From NCBI RefSeq assembly GCF_020889685.1, contig NZ_JACMYO010000079.1, positions 1 through 34,648 on the forward strand: a DNA stretch of 34,648 nt. Reading direction: 5' to 3'. A model generated the notes under the pieces. It worked only from the letters and a program-made list of their open reading frames with translations. It did not search any database and was not told the DNA's origin. Position 1 is the first letter of the stretch. Each line of letters begins with the position of its first letter. Source of the stretch: Bradyrhizobium oropedii (GTDB taxonomy: Bacteria > Pseudomonadota > Alphaproteobacteria > Rhizobiales > Xanthobacteraceae). Below, piece by piece: positions 1 through 7,760 of this stretch. The translations under genes were made by a program, and so were the position numbers.

Positions 1-684
1 CGCATCGCCGGGCTTGTGGCCGAGGTCGAAAGCACCGCACGCCTGCTCGCCACGCCGGCGGCGCGCCTGATTGCGCGCGGCCACGAGCGGCCGCTGCTGC
101 TCGAGGAGGTCGAGGCCCTGATGGCGTCGAAGGCGCTTGTTGTCGATGCCTGTCGCTACGTGGTGCGCGATATCGGCACGACTGTCTCTCTGAACCGGCG
201 GCCGGTGCTGTTCGCACTCGCCCGCGCGCTGGGCGAAGCCTGGCCGCAGGACGTGTCGCGCGGGACGCTGATCGCGCGCGCATTTCGCGGCAAGCACGCC
301 GATGAATCGCACCGCGCGCGGCTGCGGGTCGAGATCGGACGTCTGCGCCGGGCGCTGCGGCCGCTCGCCGATCTCAGCGCCACGCCCGACGGCTTCGTGC
401 TCGAGCCGCACGGCCGCCGCGAGGTCACCGTTCTGGCGCTGCCGGTCGAGGATGAGCATGCGGCGGTGCTGGCCTTCCTCGCCGACGGCGAGGCCTGGTC
501 GAGTTCGGCACTGTCGGTGGCGCTGGGCGCAAGCCAACGCACCGTGCAGCGCGCGCTCGACGCGCTGGCCGCCACAGGCAAGGTGCAGTCGGTCGGCCGC
601 GCGCGCGCCCGGCGCTGGATGACGCCGCCGGTGCCGGGATTCACGACGACGTTGTTACTCCCCGCCCCGCTGCCGAACGGCTAG
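1..684 (+). CDS. C-terminal part of a DNA-binding regulator with two helix-turn-helix segments (5' end outside window)
   Basis: The reading frame is open from the first base of the window (a GTG at 16 exists but the frame continues upstream), so this is a 3' fragment of at least 227 residues. Roughly residues 55-125 (VSLNRRPVLFALARAL, then an Arg-rich recognition helix with RLRVEIGRLRRAL) resemble the winged-helix C-terminal domain of OmpR/transcriptional-activator proteins. A second helix-turn-helix lies near the end (SSALSVALGASQRTVQRAL, followed by a basic RARARRW tail). It probably regulates transcription in the cytoplasm; target and ligand cannot be told because the N-terminal sensing part is missing. 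The next gene is co-directional but separated by a palindromic repeat, so an operon is doubtful. Confidence 0.7.
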   Translation, partial: RIAGLVAEVESTARLLATPAARLIARGHERPLLLEEVEALMASKALVVDACRYVVRDIGTTVSLNRRPVLFALARALGEAWPQDVSRGTLIARAFRGKHADESHRARLRVEIGRLRRALRPLADLSATPDGFVLEPHGRREVTVLALPVEDEHAAVLAFLADGEAWSSSALSVALGASQRTVQRALDALAATGKVQSVGRARARRWMTPPVPGFTTTLLLPAPLPNG

Positions 685-698
685 CATCGGACGGCAAT

Positions 699-767
699 CG
701 GAGCGTTTTCGAGCGAAGTGGGTACCGGTTCGCGTGAAGAAAACGCGTCAGAACAAAAGTCTGGAGC
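699..767. repeat. RIME-like intergenic palindromic repeat
   Basis: Nested inverted repeat. The outer arms GCGTTTTC (703-710) and GAAAACGC (739-746) are perfect complements; the inner arms GCGAA (713-717) and TTCGC (729-733) pair as well; the centre contains GGTACC. The tail (agaacaaaagtctggagc) is also part of what I remember as a multicopy element of Bradyrhizobium and Rhodopseudomonas, comparable to the RIME elements of rhizobia. It lies between two co-directional genes and could act as an mRNA processing or termination hairpin. Family assignment is from memory. Confidence 0.65.
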
Positions 768-772
768 GCCGC

Positions 773-1417
773 ATGAAGAAGTCCGAAGCCGAGATCATCC
801 GGGAATATGCCTTCGAGGGCGTCGAGAGCGTCGGCGGCGTCAGCTTCGACGGCGAGCAGGTCTGGTTCGCGGCGGGAGGCCAGTTGGTCGCCTTCGACCC
901 CGACAGCGGCACCACCACCCGCACCCTCGACATCGCCGCCCACGCCGGCACCGCCTTCGACGGCAAGCATCTCTATCAGATCGCCGAGGACCGTATCCTG
1001 AAGATCGAGCCGAGCAGCGGACGCGTGATCTCCACCATCCCCTCGCCCGGCGGCGGCCGCGACTCGGGCCTCGCCTGGGCGGAAGGCTCGCTGTGGGTCG
1101 GCCAGTATCGCGACCGCACCATCGTTCAGGTCGATCCGGAAACCGGCAAGGTGCTCCGCACCATCGAAAGCAACCGGTTCGTCACCGGCGTCTCCTGGGT
1201 CGATGGCGAACTCTGGCACGGCACCTGGGAAGAGGACCAGAGCGACGTCCGGCGCGTCGACCCGCAGACCGGCGAAGTCATGGAGCGGCTGGAGATGCCG
1301 AAGGGCACGTTCGTCTCCGGGCTCGAATCCGACGGCAAGGACCGGTTCTTCTGCGGCAGCGGCTCGACCAACAACAAGGTGCGCGCCATCCGCCGGCCGA
1401 AGCGTAGCGGCGCATAA
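773..1417 (+). CDS. Small beta-propeller (NHL/SMP-30-like) protein
   Basis: 214 residues from ATG 773, preceded by GGAG about 7 bases upstream. An in-frame GTG at 734 would start inside the palindromic repeat and is less likely. The protein has at least four repeated blades of the type seen in NHL, SMP-30 and glutamine-cyclotransferase-like propellers: G-V-S-F-D-G-E-Q-V-W, G-L-A-W-A-E-G-S-L-W-V-G, G-V-S-W-V-D-G-E-L-W-H-G, each followed by 'VDPETGKVLRTIES'-like strands. No signal peptide or membrane segment is seen, so it is probably cytoplasmic. It is short for a full six- or seven-bladed enzyme (usually about 280-300 residues). No catalytic residues can be assigned; a binding or lactonase-like role is possible but unproven. 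Confidence 0.75.
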   Translation: MKKSEAEIIREYAFEGVESVGGVSFDGEQVWFAAGGQLVAFDPDSGTTTRTLDIAAHAGTAFDGKHLYQIAEDRILKIEPSSGRVISTIPSPGGGRDSGLAWAEGSLWVGQYRDRTIVQVDPETGKVLRTIESNRFVTGVSWVDGELWHGTWEEDQSDVRRVDPQTGEVMERLEMPKGTFVSGLESDGKDRFFCGSGSTNNKVRAIRRPKRSGA

Positions 1418-1448
1418 GACGATCAATCGCTTCGCGCGCCGAGCAAGC

Positions 1449-2666
1449 TCACGCCGGCGCGGGCACCGCGGTCGATCGCGCTGCCTCCATCGGCCGGAAG
1501 GTCATCATGATCAGGAACGCGCCGAGGCCCGTGGCCCAGGAGCCGACATAGAGCCACGTGTAGCTCGCAAAGGTGTCGTAGATCAGGCCGCCGGCCAAAG
1601 GCCCGGTCGCCATGCCGAGGCTGCCGGCCATCGCGGTACCACCGATCACGGTGCCCATCATGCGCAGCGGAAAGTTCTCGCGGATCAGCACGGAATACAG
1701 CGGCATGGTGCCGGCATAGATGAAGCCGAAGATCGCCGCGACTGCATAGAACGCGGCAAGCTCGCGTACGAAGACGTAGCCGAGCGCGCCGAACGCCTGC
1801 GCCAGCAAGCCGAGCACCAGCACCCGCTTGGCGCCGAAGCGATCGCCGAGCAGGCCGAAGGCGATGCGGCCGCCCATCCCGGCGAGCCCTTCCACGCTGT
1901 AGATCGTCACGGCGGCAACAAGCGGAATGCCGCAGGTGACCGCGTAACTCACGGTGTGGATGATCGGCCCCGAATGGGTGGCGCAGCAGAAGAAATTGGT
2001 TGTGATCAGGATGAGGAATTGCGGCGAACGCAGCGCCTGCGCCAGCGACAGCGGCGGCTCGCCGTTTGTCGAGACCGCTTCGGGAGCATCGCCTTGCAGC
2101 GCCGGCGGGCGCCGCACCAGCAACGACACCGGGATCATGATCACGCCGACCACGCCGGAGACGATCAGCATCGCGGTCCGCCAGTCGTGATGGGAGATCA
2201 GCCAGGCCGCGAACGGCGACATCGTCATCGGCGCCATGCCCATGCCGGCCGACACCAGCGAGACCGCGAGGCTGCGATGGGTGTCGAACCAGCCGGTGAC
2301 GGAGGCCATCATCGGGGCGAAGATCGCCGCCGTGGCCGCGCCGACCAACGCACCGAACACGAACTGAAACGCCAGCAGCGAGGTCGCCTGGCTTGCCAGC
2401 GCAAGGCTTGCCGACAGCACGACCGATCCGGTCAGCACCACCGGGAGCGGCCCGAACCGGTCCGACAGCGTGCCCCAGATCATGCTGGTGAAGGCCATCG
2501 CGAGGAAACCGATCGTCATCGCGCTGGAGATGCCGGTCACCGACCAGCCCGTCTCGCGCGCCATCGGCTGGAGAAACACCGGCAACGAGAACATGCCGCC
2601 GATCGCCACGCAGCCCAGCAGGCCGCCGGCCGCGACGATCACCCAGCGATAGGTCGAATTGCTCAT
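1449..2666 (-). CDS. MFS transporter, monocarboxylate/oxalate-formate-like (12 TM)
   Basis: 405 residues, ATG at 2666 with GGGAG about 9 bases upstream. Twelve hydrophobic segments fit a major facilitator. The loop between TM2 and TM3 carries the MFS signature in the form GTLSDRFGPLPVVLTG, and the equivalent C-terminal loop reads GLLGDRFGAKRVLV. The extended N-terminal half (FLQPMARETGWSVTGIS) is typical of MFS proteins annotated as OFA/MCT-like carriers for organic anions. It sits in the inner membrane; substrate unknown. The gene is convergent with the propeller gene (31-base gap) and lies 139 bases downstream of the binding-protein gene on the same strand; no regulator is adjacent. Confidence 0.88.
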   Translation of the reverse strand: MSNSTYRWVIVAAGGLLGCVAIGGMFSLPVFLQPMARETGWSVTGISSAMTIGFLAMAFTSMIWGTLSDRFGPLPVVLTGSVVLSASLALASQATSLLAFQFVFGALVGAATAAIFAPMMASVTGWFDTHRSLAVSLVSAGMGMAPMTMSPFAAWLISHHDWRTAMLIVSGVVGVIMIPVSLLVRRPPALQGDAPEAVSTNGEPPLSLAQALRSPQFLILITTNFFCCATHSGPIIHTVSYAVTCGIPLVAAVTIYSVEGLAGMGGRIAFGLLGDRFGAKRVLVLGLLAQAFGALGYVFVRELAAFYAVAAIFGFIYAGTMPLYSVLIRENFPLRMMGTVIGGTAMAGSLGMATGPLAGGLIYDTFASYTWLYVGSWATGLGAFLIMMTFRPMEAARSTAVPAPA

Positions 2667-2805
2667 TCCGGAACTCCCATGCAGCTCGTTCTGGCTGTAA
2701 GACGAGCGGCCCGGACTGGAACCGACAGCAGACGTCCGCTCCGGCTCACTTTTTTTTTGCGAGCGTCAGCCTCCAATGGCCGCTATCGCGACCGTCGACG
2801 GGCGG

Positions 2806-3972
2806 TCAGCGACCAGCCAGACTGCATCCGGGCTGCGGCGCGATCTCGCCGAGCGCGCGGACCTGCACGAGTTCGGAACCCTGCGTCTTGGCGATGAACA
2901 TGTTCATCGCCGCGTGGTGATCCTGGCCGAGCGTCACCGGGCCGGTCGGCGACGGAATGGTGAGGCCCGCCATCGCATCGATGATGGCCTCCTTGTCGAG
3001 CTTGCCGGCCTTCTCGGCCGCCGCCTTGAGCGCGATCAGGGTGTTGTAATGCGTCATCACATAGTTCGATACCGCGACACCCGCGCCGGCAGCGGCGCGC
3101 GCCTTCGCGACGAACGCCTTGACGGCAGGGTCCTCGCTCGCCGCGACCGCCGGCACCACGGTGACCATGTTCTGGCCCTTGCCGCGGAAGATGCCGAGGT
3201 CGACCTCTGACAATCCAAGGAAAGCGACGGTGATATCCTTCAGCAACCCGGCCTCGTCGGCCTGCCGGATGAAATCCATCCCGTCGCCCTTCAGCGCAAA
3301 CAGCAGCACCTTGGCCTTGCTCGCCGCGACCTCCTTGATCAGCGGAGAGAAGTCGGTCTCCGTTCCCAGCGTGTATTTGGTCCCGACCACCCTGCCGCCG
3401 AGCTTCTCGATCAAAGGCTGTGCGATGTCGAACATCTGATGCGGCCAGACCCGGTCGGCACCGAGCAAGAAGTACGTCTTGCCGAAGGTTTGCGTCATAT
3501 AGGGCAGCAGCTGGCCGAGCTCCTGGTTCGGCACCGCGCCGAACGAGAACAGGTAGCGGCTGCATTTGCCGCCCTCGTAATTGGTGGCGTAGAGCAGCGG
3601 CGTCTTCGAGCTCTCTGCCAGCGGCACCAACGCATTCAGATTGCGCGAGGTGATCGGACCGACAACAGCCAGCACGTCCTGCTTTTCGACCAGCGAACGC
3701 ATCGCGTCAGCGGCCGCCTCCGGCCGCGTCTTGTCGTCGGCATAGATGACCTCGACCGGCCGGCCGAGAATGCCGCCCGCCGCATTGATGTCCTTGGCGG
3801 CAAGATCGAGCCCGAGCCTGGCCTGCTGGCCGTACAGCTCGACCCCACCGGAAAACGGCAGCACCGCGCCGACCCGGATCGGTCCGCCGGATTCAGCGGC
3901 CCCCGATGAGCCAATGCCCGCGAAGCCGAGGAAGGACACCGACGCCAAACAGATGATCGATCGTCGCAGCAT
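2806..3972 (-). CDS. ABC-type branched-chain amino acid/amide/urea-like periplasmic binding protein
   Basis: 388 residues, ATG 3972, preceded by a strong AGGAGGAAG ribosome site that begins right after the stop of the site-2 protease gene. The signal peptide is roughly residues 1-25 (basic LRR, hydrophobic core, AAE cleavage region). The mature part has the periplasmic-binding type 1 fold: RVGAVLPFSGGVELYGQQ, GGILGRPVEVIYADDKTRP, VVGPITSRNLNAL. It resembles the LivJ, AmiC/FmdD and UrtA group of solute receptors. No permease or ATPase gene lies beside it, so it is an orphan receptor or serves a transporter encoded elsewhere. Its tight coupling (16-base gap) to the protease operon is unusual; a sensory rather than transport role is possible. 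Confidence 0.88.
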   Translation of the reverse strand: MLRRSIICLASVSFLGFAGIGSSGAAESGGPIRVGAVLPFSGGVELYGQQARLGLDLAAKDINAAGGILGRPVEVIYADDKTRPEAAADAMRSLVEKQDVLAVVGPITSRNLNALVPLAESSKTPLLYATNYEGGKCSRYLFSFGAVPNQELGQLLPYMTQTFGKTYFLLGADRVWPHQMFDIAQPLIEKLGGRVVGTKYTLGTETDFSPLIKEVAASKAKVLLFALKGDGMDFIRQADEAGLLKDITVAFLGLSEVDLGIFRGKGQNMVTVVPAVAASEDPAVKAFVAKARAAAGAGVAVSNYVMTHYNTLIALKAAAEKAGKLDKEAIIDAMAGLTIPSPTGPVTLGQDHHAAMNMFIAKTQGSELVQVRALGEIAPQPGCSLAGR

Positions 3973-3988
3973 GCGTGTCTTCCTCCTG

Positions 3989-4714
3989 TCATGCCGGACC
4001 GGCGAACCGACTCAACATCTCATGGACGTCATAGGTCATGATCGCAAGCAGCGCCGCAAGTCCGAGATACGCGCCCCCGTATTCGAGCTTGGTCTGCAGC
4101 GGGACCCCGTAATAGGCGATATTATCGGGGGCGTGAGGATCGTACCGCCACGCCTGAAGCAGTTGGGGTGCGGCAAGGATCGCGACGATCAGCAGCATTG
4201 GGCTCGGCCGGTAGAGCATCAACGCCAGCAGGATCGGCACGCCGGCGAACCAGATCCGCGGACTGAGCACCGCCGTCACCCTACCGCCATCGAGTGGTGA
4301 CACCGGCAGCAGGTTGAACAGATTGAGGAACAGGCCCGAATAGGCGATCGCCAGCAGAAGCCCGCTGTCTTCGGATCGTGCCCATAGATAGACCGCGAGC
4401 GCTGCGACCGTTCCGAAAACGGGGCCTGCGATCGCGACATAGGCTTCGGTTTCGACATCGGCCGGGTGGTCCTTCAACGCGATAAAGGCGCCCATGAATG
4501 GAATGAAGGCCGGCGCTCCGACATCGAGGCCGCGCTGCCGCGCGGCAATGTAGTGCCCCATCTCATGTGCAAACAACAACGCGATGAAGCCCGCGGCATA
4601 GCGCCAGCCCCATATCGTCGCGTAGACCGCAAGCGACAGCAGCATGCTGCCGCCGCTGGCGGCAAGCTTGCCCCATTTCAGACCCGAGAGAAGGAGGACC
4701 AGCAGCGCCTTCAC
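3989..4714 (-). CDS. Site-2 protease family (M50) intramembrane zinc metalloprotease
   Basis: 241 residues beginning at GTG 4714; its GTGA overlaps the stop codon of the DUF2167 gene, so the two are translationally coupled. The zinc motif HExxH is seen as H50-E-M-G-H54 within a hydrophobic helix, and the third ligand motif as PLDGG at 140-144 (D142). About six membrane spans are predicted by eye. The protein is a compact M50B enzyme without a PDZ domain, cutting substrates within the inner membrane. The obvious candidate substrate or partner is the membrane-anchored DUF2167 protein encoded just upstream. No anti-sigma factor is visible nearby. Confidence 0.88.
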   Translation of the reverse strand: MKALLVLLLSGLKWGKLAASGGSMLLSLAVYATIWGWRYAAGFIALLFAHEMGHYIAARQRGLDVGAPAFIPFMGAFIALKDHPADVETEAYVAIAGPVFGTVAALAVYLWARSEDSGLLLAIAYSGLFLNLFNLLPVSPLDGGRVTAVLSPRIWFAGVPILLALMLYRPSPMLLIVAILAAPQLLQAWRYDPHAPDNIAYYGVPLQTKLEYGGAYLGLAALLAIMTYDVHEMLSRFAGPA

Positions 4715-5643
4715 GTCACATCACCGCCCACATCGGTGCGCGGCTTGCGGCGGAAGAATTTCATGATGCCGGCGCCGAACGCCGCAGCGGCGAGCAGGAT
4801 CACCTTGGCGAATTTCAGCACGAAGGCCGTCACGATCGCAAGCAGCCCGAGCTTCTTGACGGCGACCCCGCCGATCAGTGCAGCGAGGCCGTAGGCGGCA
4901 ATGCGATCGGTGCTTGCGCTGAAATCCTCGTAGCGCTTGCCCTCGTTGTAGGAAAGGTCGGAGAGCAATTCCCGTGCGACCGGCTTTTCGTTTTCGATGC
5001 GATCGGACTTCGACAGCAAGTTCAGGCTGAAGTAGCCGTCGCGTCCCAGCGCGTAGGTGTTGAAGTTGACGCCCTTGGGCAGGTTGTCCGGTTGCCCCTT
5101 GTCCTTGCCCAGCATCGACCACACCAGACGGTGGGTCGCAGCGTCATAGGCCGGCGGCTGGATCCATCCGACGACCTCCAGTTCGGGAAAGCCGCGCGCG
5201 ACGCGATCCTTGTTGCTCTCTTCCACGCCTTCCTTGATGCTGCTCAGCAGCTCGTCGGCATTCCAGTTCTTCGCATCGTCGTCCTTGATGTAGCCTTCCT
5301 TGACGTAGCGAATGACCACGATCCACTGATCGTTCTGGCGTGTGCCGACGACAAGACCGATGAAGGTCGCGTCGTTGACGAGATTGCCGAGCGCCCGCAA
5401 CACCCGCGTCCCTTCGGTCTTCGGAACGAAGAAACGTCCCTCCGGCAGCTTCAGCTTGGCTTGATCGATCAGCGTCACGTCTGCGGGACCGGCAGTGCCG
5501 GCCTGGCTCGCCGCCTGCCAGGCGGCAACCAGCTCGGCTTTTCGCGCGGCCTCACTCGGCGGCGCGTTCTGCCCGGATGCCGGCAGCAATGCTCCGAACA
5601 GGATCGCCGACATGATTACGGCGATGGAAATCAGCTTTTGCAC
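4711..5643 (-). CDS. DUF2167 exported, membrane-anchored protein
   Basis: 310 residues from GTG 5643 (AGAGGGG upstream), chosen because it gives an immediate signal peptide (MQKLISIAVIMSAILFGALLPASGQ); the frame continues upstream to 5952 but that part does not look coding. Residues 60-245 form the DUF2167 domain (LPEGRFFVPKTEG near 67-79, then NLVNDATFIGLVV, and ARGFPELEVVGWIQPPAY near 149-165). Two hydrophobic segments near 250-275 and 278-296 precede a basic tail (FFRRKPR), so the bulk should face the periplasm. Molecular function of the family is unknown. It is the first gene of the operon with the M50 protease and the binding protein. Confidence 0.85.
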   Translation of the reverse strand: MQKLISIAVIMSAILFGALLPASGQNAPPSEAARKAELVAAWQAASQAGTAGPADVTLIDQAKLKLPEGRFFVPKTEGTRVLRALGNLVNDATFIGLVVGTRQNDQWIVVIRYVKEGYIKDDDAKNWNADELLSSIKEGVEESNKDRVARGFPELEVVGWIQPPAYDAATHRLVWSMLGKDKGQPDNLPKGVNFNTYALGRDGYFSLNLLSKSDRIENEKPVARELLSDLSYNEGKRYEDFSASTDRIAAYGLAALIGGVAVKKLGLLAIVTAFVLKFAKVILLAAAAFGAGIMKFFRRKPRTDVGGDVT

Positions 5644-5856
5644 GGGCGCGCCCCTCTTGCTTATGAATCGAACCGGGTGTTCGGCAGCAACAACCCTAAA
5701 TAGCAGCGTTGACCGATTAACGACACAACAGATCGGCGCTTTCCCAAAGCGCCGACACCGCCCTGCTCCGATACCGATGGTCGCGCTAGCCGGCGTGCGG
5801 AATCGCGGCACATCGCCAGGGCGCGGCGCGATTACAGAATCGCATCGGCGCAGCGC
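5644..5856. other. Gene-free stretch upstream of the DUF2167 operon, with one strong hairpin
   Basis: No convincing gene. The promoter of the minus-strand operon should lie here. A perfect inverted repeat with 10-base arms and a CCC loop occupies 5733-5755 (TCGGCGCTTT / AAAGCGCCGA), about 90 bases upstream of the DUF2167 start. It could be an operator or a terminator of unrelated transcription; no U-tract follows on either strand, which argues against a classical terminator. Confidence 0.4.
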
Positions 5857-5885
5857 TTGACATTCAGAGGTTGCAGGCGTATTTC
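5857..5885 (+). promoter_or_regulatory. Sigma70-type promoter for a candidate small transcript
   Basis: A perfect -35 box TTGACA (5857-5862), a 17-base spacer and a -10-like TATTTC (5880-5885). The predicted start is near 5892. The same box pair and spacing occur in front of ohr in this window (8920-8948), which supports it as a real housekeeping promoter of this organism. Confidence 0.55.
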
Positions 5886-5891
5886 GACGGC

Positions 5892-6097
5892 CCTCGCGAA
5901 CGCTTGTTTGCGAAAAAATGCGAGCGAACCGATGATACTGAAACCGCAGCAAGGATACGAACAGATCCGCAGACCGTCAGCCAATCTACGGCCGATCGTC
6001 TATGCATGCCCGGTTCATGGGAGCAGTCTCGCTTAGGCGCGATCGACAATCCGTAAGTCACGGACCCTCCCGAGCCAGCCGCTCCGGAGGGTTTTTT
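5892..6097 (+). ncRNA. Candidate small RNA (or rtcB leader) of about 205 nt
   Basis: Bounded by the promoter at 5857-5885 and a Rho-independent terminator at 6065-6097. The predicted 5' end begins with a stem-loop, TCGCGAAC (5894-5901) / GTTTGCGA (5906-5913), one G-U pair and a GCTT loop, followed by a run of six A. The region is lower in GC than the flanking genes. A frame of 61 codons (TTG 5871 to 6056) and one of 34 codons (ATG 5932 to 6036) exist, but neither has a good ribosome site or a recognisable product. It could be a stand-alone regulatory RNA, a small-protein mRNA, or an attenuated leader of the RtcB gene that starts 99 bases after the terminator. I cannot match it to a named family. 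Confidence 0.4.
6065..6097 (+). terminator. Rho-independent terminator upstream of rtcB
   Basis: Stem CCCTCC (6065-6070) / GGAGGG (6086-6091) with additional pairing possibilities in the loop, directly followed by six T (6092-6097). It points along the plus strand and has no classical gene in front of it. Confidence 0.7.
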
Positions 6098-6195
6098 GTT
6101 ACCCGCAAGCGGTCTGGTCGAACTCCGGCAAGGACAATCCCGAATGGTCGCGCGGCGTGCGCGCGGCCGGTCCAGATCCAGCAGGAACCAAGACA

Positions 6196-7536
6196 ATGCG
6201 ACGACCTGATCCCTGCCAGGAACGTGCCCGCGAACTCTGCCTCGCTGCGGGCATCGATCCGGAATCCCGCGTCGGCGAAGGCCGCGGCCAGCCGGCCTGG
6301 TGCCTGTATCGCGATGCCGCCCGCAAGGAGAAGCTTGCGCGCGAGGCCGATGCGGCCTCGTCGGAGATCGCGATGCTGCGCCCGCAGGAGGAGCGCTTCA
6401 AGAACGCGCCGCTGAAGGTGTTCGGCGAGCATGACGCGGCGACCATCAAGCAGATGCGAAACTGCATGGCGGTTGGCAACGTCGTGTCCGGCGTGATCTG
6501 CGCGGATGGCCATCTCGGCTACGCCCAGCCGGTCGGCGGCGTGATCGCCTACGAGAAGCAGATCAGCATCTCTGGCGTCGGCTTCGACATCGGCTGCGGC
6601 AACATGGCCGCGCGGCTCGATGTGCGCTTCGACGACATCCGTGCGACCGCCCCGACCATCATCCGCGACGTTGCCAAGGTGATCTCCTTTGGCATCGGCC
6701 GGAAGAACATCGAGAAGGTCGAGCACGCGCTGTTCGACGATGGCGACGCCTGGCGCGAGAGCGACATGGAGGCGTACCGGCAGAAGGCCACAGGCCAGCT
6801 CGGCACGGTCGGCTCCGGCAACCACTATGTCGACTTGATGCGCGACGAGGCCGGCTTCGTCTGGATCGGCGTTCACTTCGGAAGCCGCGGGCTCGGGCAC
6901 ACCAGCGCGACCCGCTACCTCAAGGCCGCCGGCGGCAAGGACGGGATGAATGTCCCGCCCGCCATCGTCGACGAGGATTCCGAGCTCGGGCGCCGCTACA
7001 TCGCCGCGATGCAGCTTGCGGGCCGCTATTCCTATGCGGGCCGCGAATGGGTCGTGGATCGTGTCCGCCAGATCATCGGCGGCAAGGTCACCGAGTCCGT
7101 GCACAACCACCACAACTACGCCTGGCGGGAAACCCATGGCGGCAAGGATTTGTGGGTGGTGCGCAAGGGCGCGACGCCGGCGTTCCCCGGACAGCGGGGC
7201 TTTGTCGGCGGGTCGATGGGCGATGATGCCGTCATTCTCGAGGGCGTCGATAGTCCGGAGGCCAAGGCCTCGCTCTACTCGACGGTGCACGGAGCCGGCC
7301 GGTTGTTCGGGCGGAATGAAGCGAAGCGGCGCTTCACGCGGGAGGAGATGGACCGTTGGCTCAACGAGCGCGGCGTCACGCTTGTCGGCGCCGATCTCGA
7401 CGAGAGCCCGATGGCCTATCGGCGCCTGCCGGAGGTGCTTGCCCACCACGCCGGAACGGTGAAGGTGCTGCACACGCTGCGGCCGTTTGCCGTGGCCATG
7501 GCGGGTGAAGGCGAGTTCGATCCGTTCAAGGACTGA
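6196..7536 (+). CDS. rtcB: RtcB-family 3'-phosphate RNA ligase with N-terminal extension
   Basis: 446 residues from ATG 6196 (AGGAA at 6182-6186). RtcB joins RNA 2',3'-cyclic or 3'-phosphate ends to 5'-OH ends using GTP and Mn2+, in tRNA splicing or RNA repair. The active-site set is complete: DGH 104-106, D131-I-G-C134 (the Asp/Cys metal pair), G-N209-H210, VHFGSRG with H227, HNHHNYAW 303-310, and HGAGR with H365, the expected guanylylated histidine. RKGATPAF (323-330) and GGSMG (338-342) are also present. Residues 1-80 form an extension with three cysteines (C7, C15, C36) that the shorter family members lack. No rtcA or rtcR is adjacent. A strong hairpin follows the stop. Confidence 0.92.
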   Translation: MRRPDPCQERARELCLAAGIDPESRVGEGRGQPAWCLYRDAARKEKLAREADAASSEIAMLRPQEERFKNAPLKVFGEHDAATIKQMRNCMAVGNVVSGVICADGHLGYAQPVGGVIAYEKQISISGVGFDIGCGNMAARLDVRFDDIRATAPTIIRDVAKVISFGIGRKNIEKVEHALFDDGDAWRESDMEAYRQKATGQLGTVGSGNHYVDLMRDEAGFVWIGVHFGSRGLGHTSATRYLKAAGGKDGMNVPPAIVDEDSELGRRYIAAMQLAGRYSYAGREWVVDRVRQIIGGKVTESVHNHHNYAWRETHGGKDLWVVRKGATPAFPGQRGFVGGSMGDDAVILEGVDSPEAKASLYSTVHGAGRLFGRNEAKRRFTREEMDRWLNERGVTLVGADLDESPMAYRRLPEVLAHHAGTVKVLHTLRPFAVAMAGEGEFDPFKD

Positions 7537-7545
7537 CGAAAGATA

Positions 7546-7569
7546 GACGGGAGGTGCAAACCTCCCGTC
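7546..7569. terminator. Terminator-like hairpin after rtcB
   Basis: Perfect 10-base stem GACGGGAGGT (7546-7555) / ACCTCCCGTC (7560-7569) with a GCAA tetraloop, nine bases after the rtcB stop. No T-run follows, so it may be a weak terminator or an mRNA 3'-end stabiliser. Confidence 0.6.
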
Positions 7570-7760
7570 CATTGGCCGTTTCGCGTTCGTCCACTGCAAC
7601 GGCTTACGCACGTGTGTTGCCCGCGGCCCGCGCTCGAACGGTGAGGCAATGTTCACCTCGACGTCATCAGCCTGCCGAAGAGTTCGCCGTCCGAGCGGGC
7701 CGATTTCATGCTGGCGACGCTCGACGGCTGCATCGCGCTTTCGGCGAAGCCATCGCCCTC
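7570..7760. other. Gene-poor stretch with a possible coding remnant
   Basis: No complete gene. A 39-codon open stretch (7645-7764, plus strand, between two stops) begins GNVHLDVISLPKSSP and has coding-like composition. It is faintly reminiscent of the GN(V/L)H segment of FAD-linked oxidases, but this is too short to assign. Together with the adjacent bamA fragment it suggests a scar of past rearrangement. Confidence 0.2.

Noticed and set aside
2750..2758. Nine-T tract considered as a terminator
   Set aside because: Genes on both sides are on the minus strand, where this reads as A; there is no stem directly before it on the plus strand and no plus-strand gene to terminate.
1203..2897. Plus-strand open frame of 564 codons opposite the MFS transporter
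   Set aside because: Composition is Arg/His/Gln-rich nonsense typical of the antisense of a high-GC membrane-protein gene; the minus-strand product is a clear MFS protein.
5871..6056. 61-codon plus-strand frame starting at TTG
   Set aside because: The TTG lies within the predicted promoter, no ribosome site is present, and the product is not recognisable; kept only as an alternative for the transcript.
6058..7656. Minus-strand open frame of 532 codons opposite rtcB
   Set aside because: The plus strand encodes RtcB with all catalytic motifs; the antisense translation has no recognisable domain.
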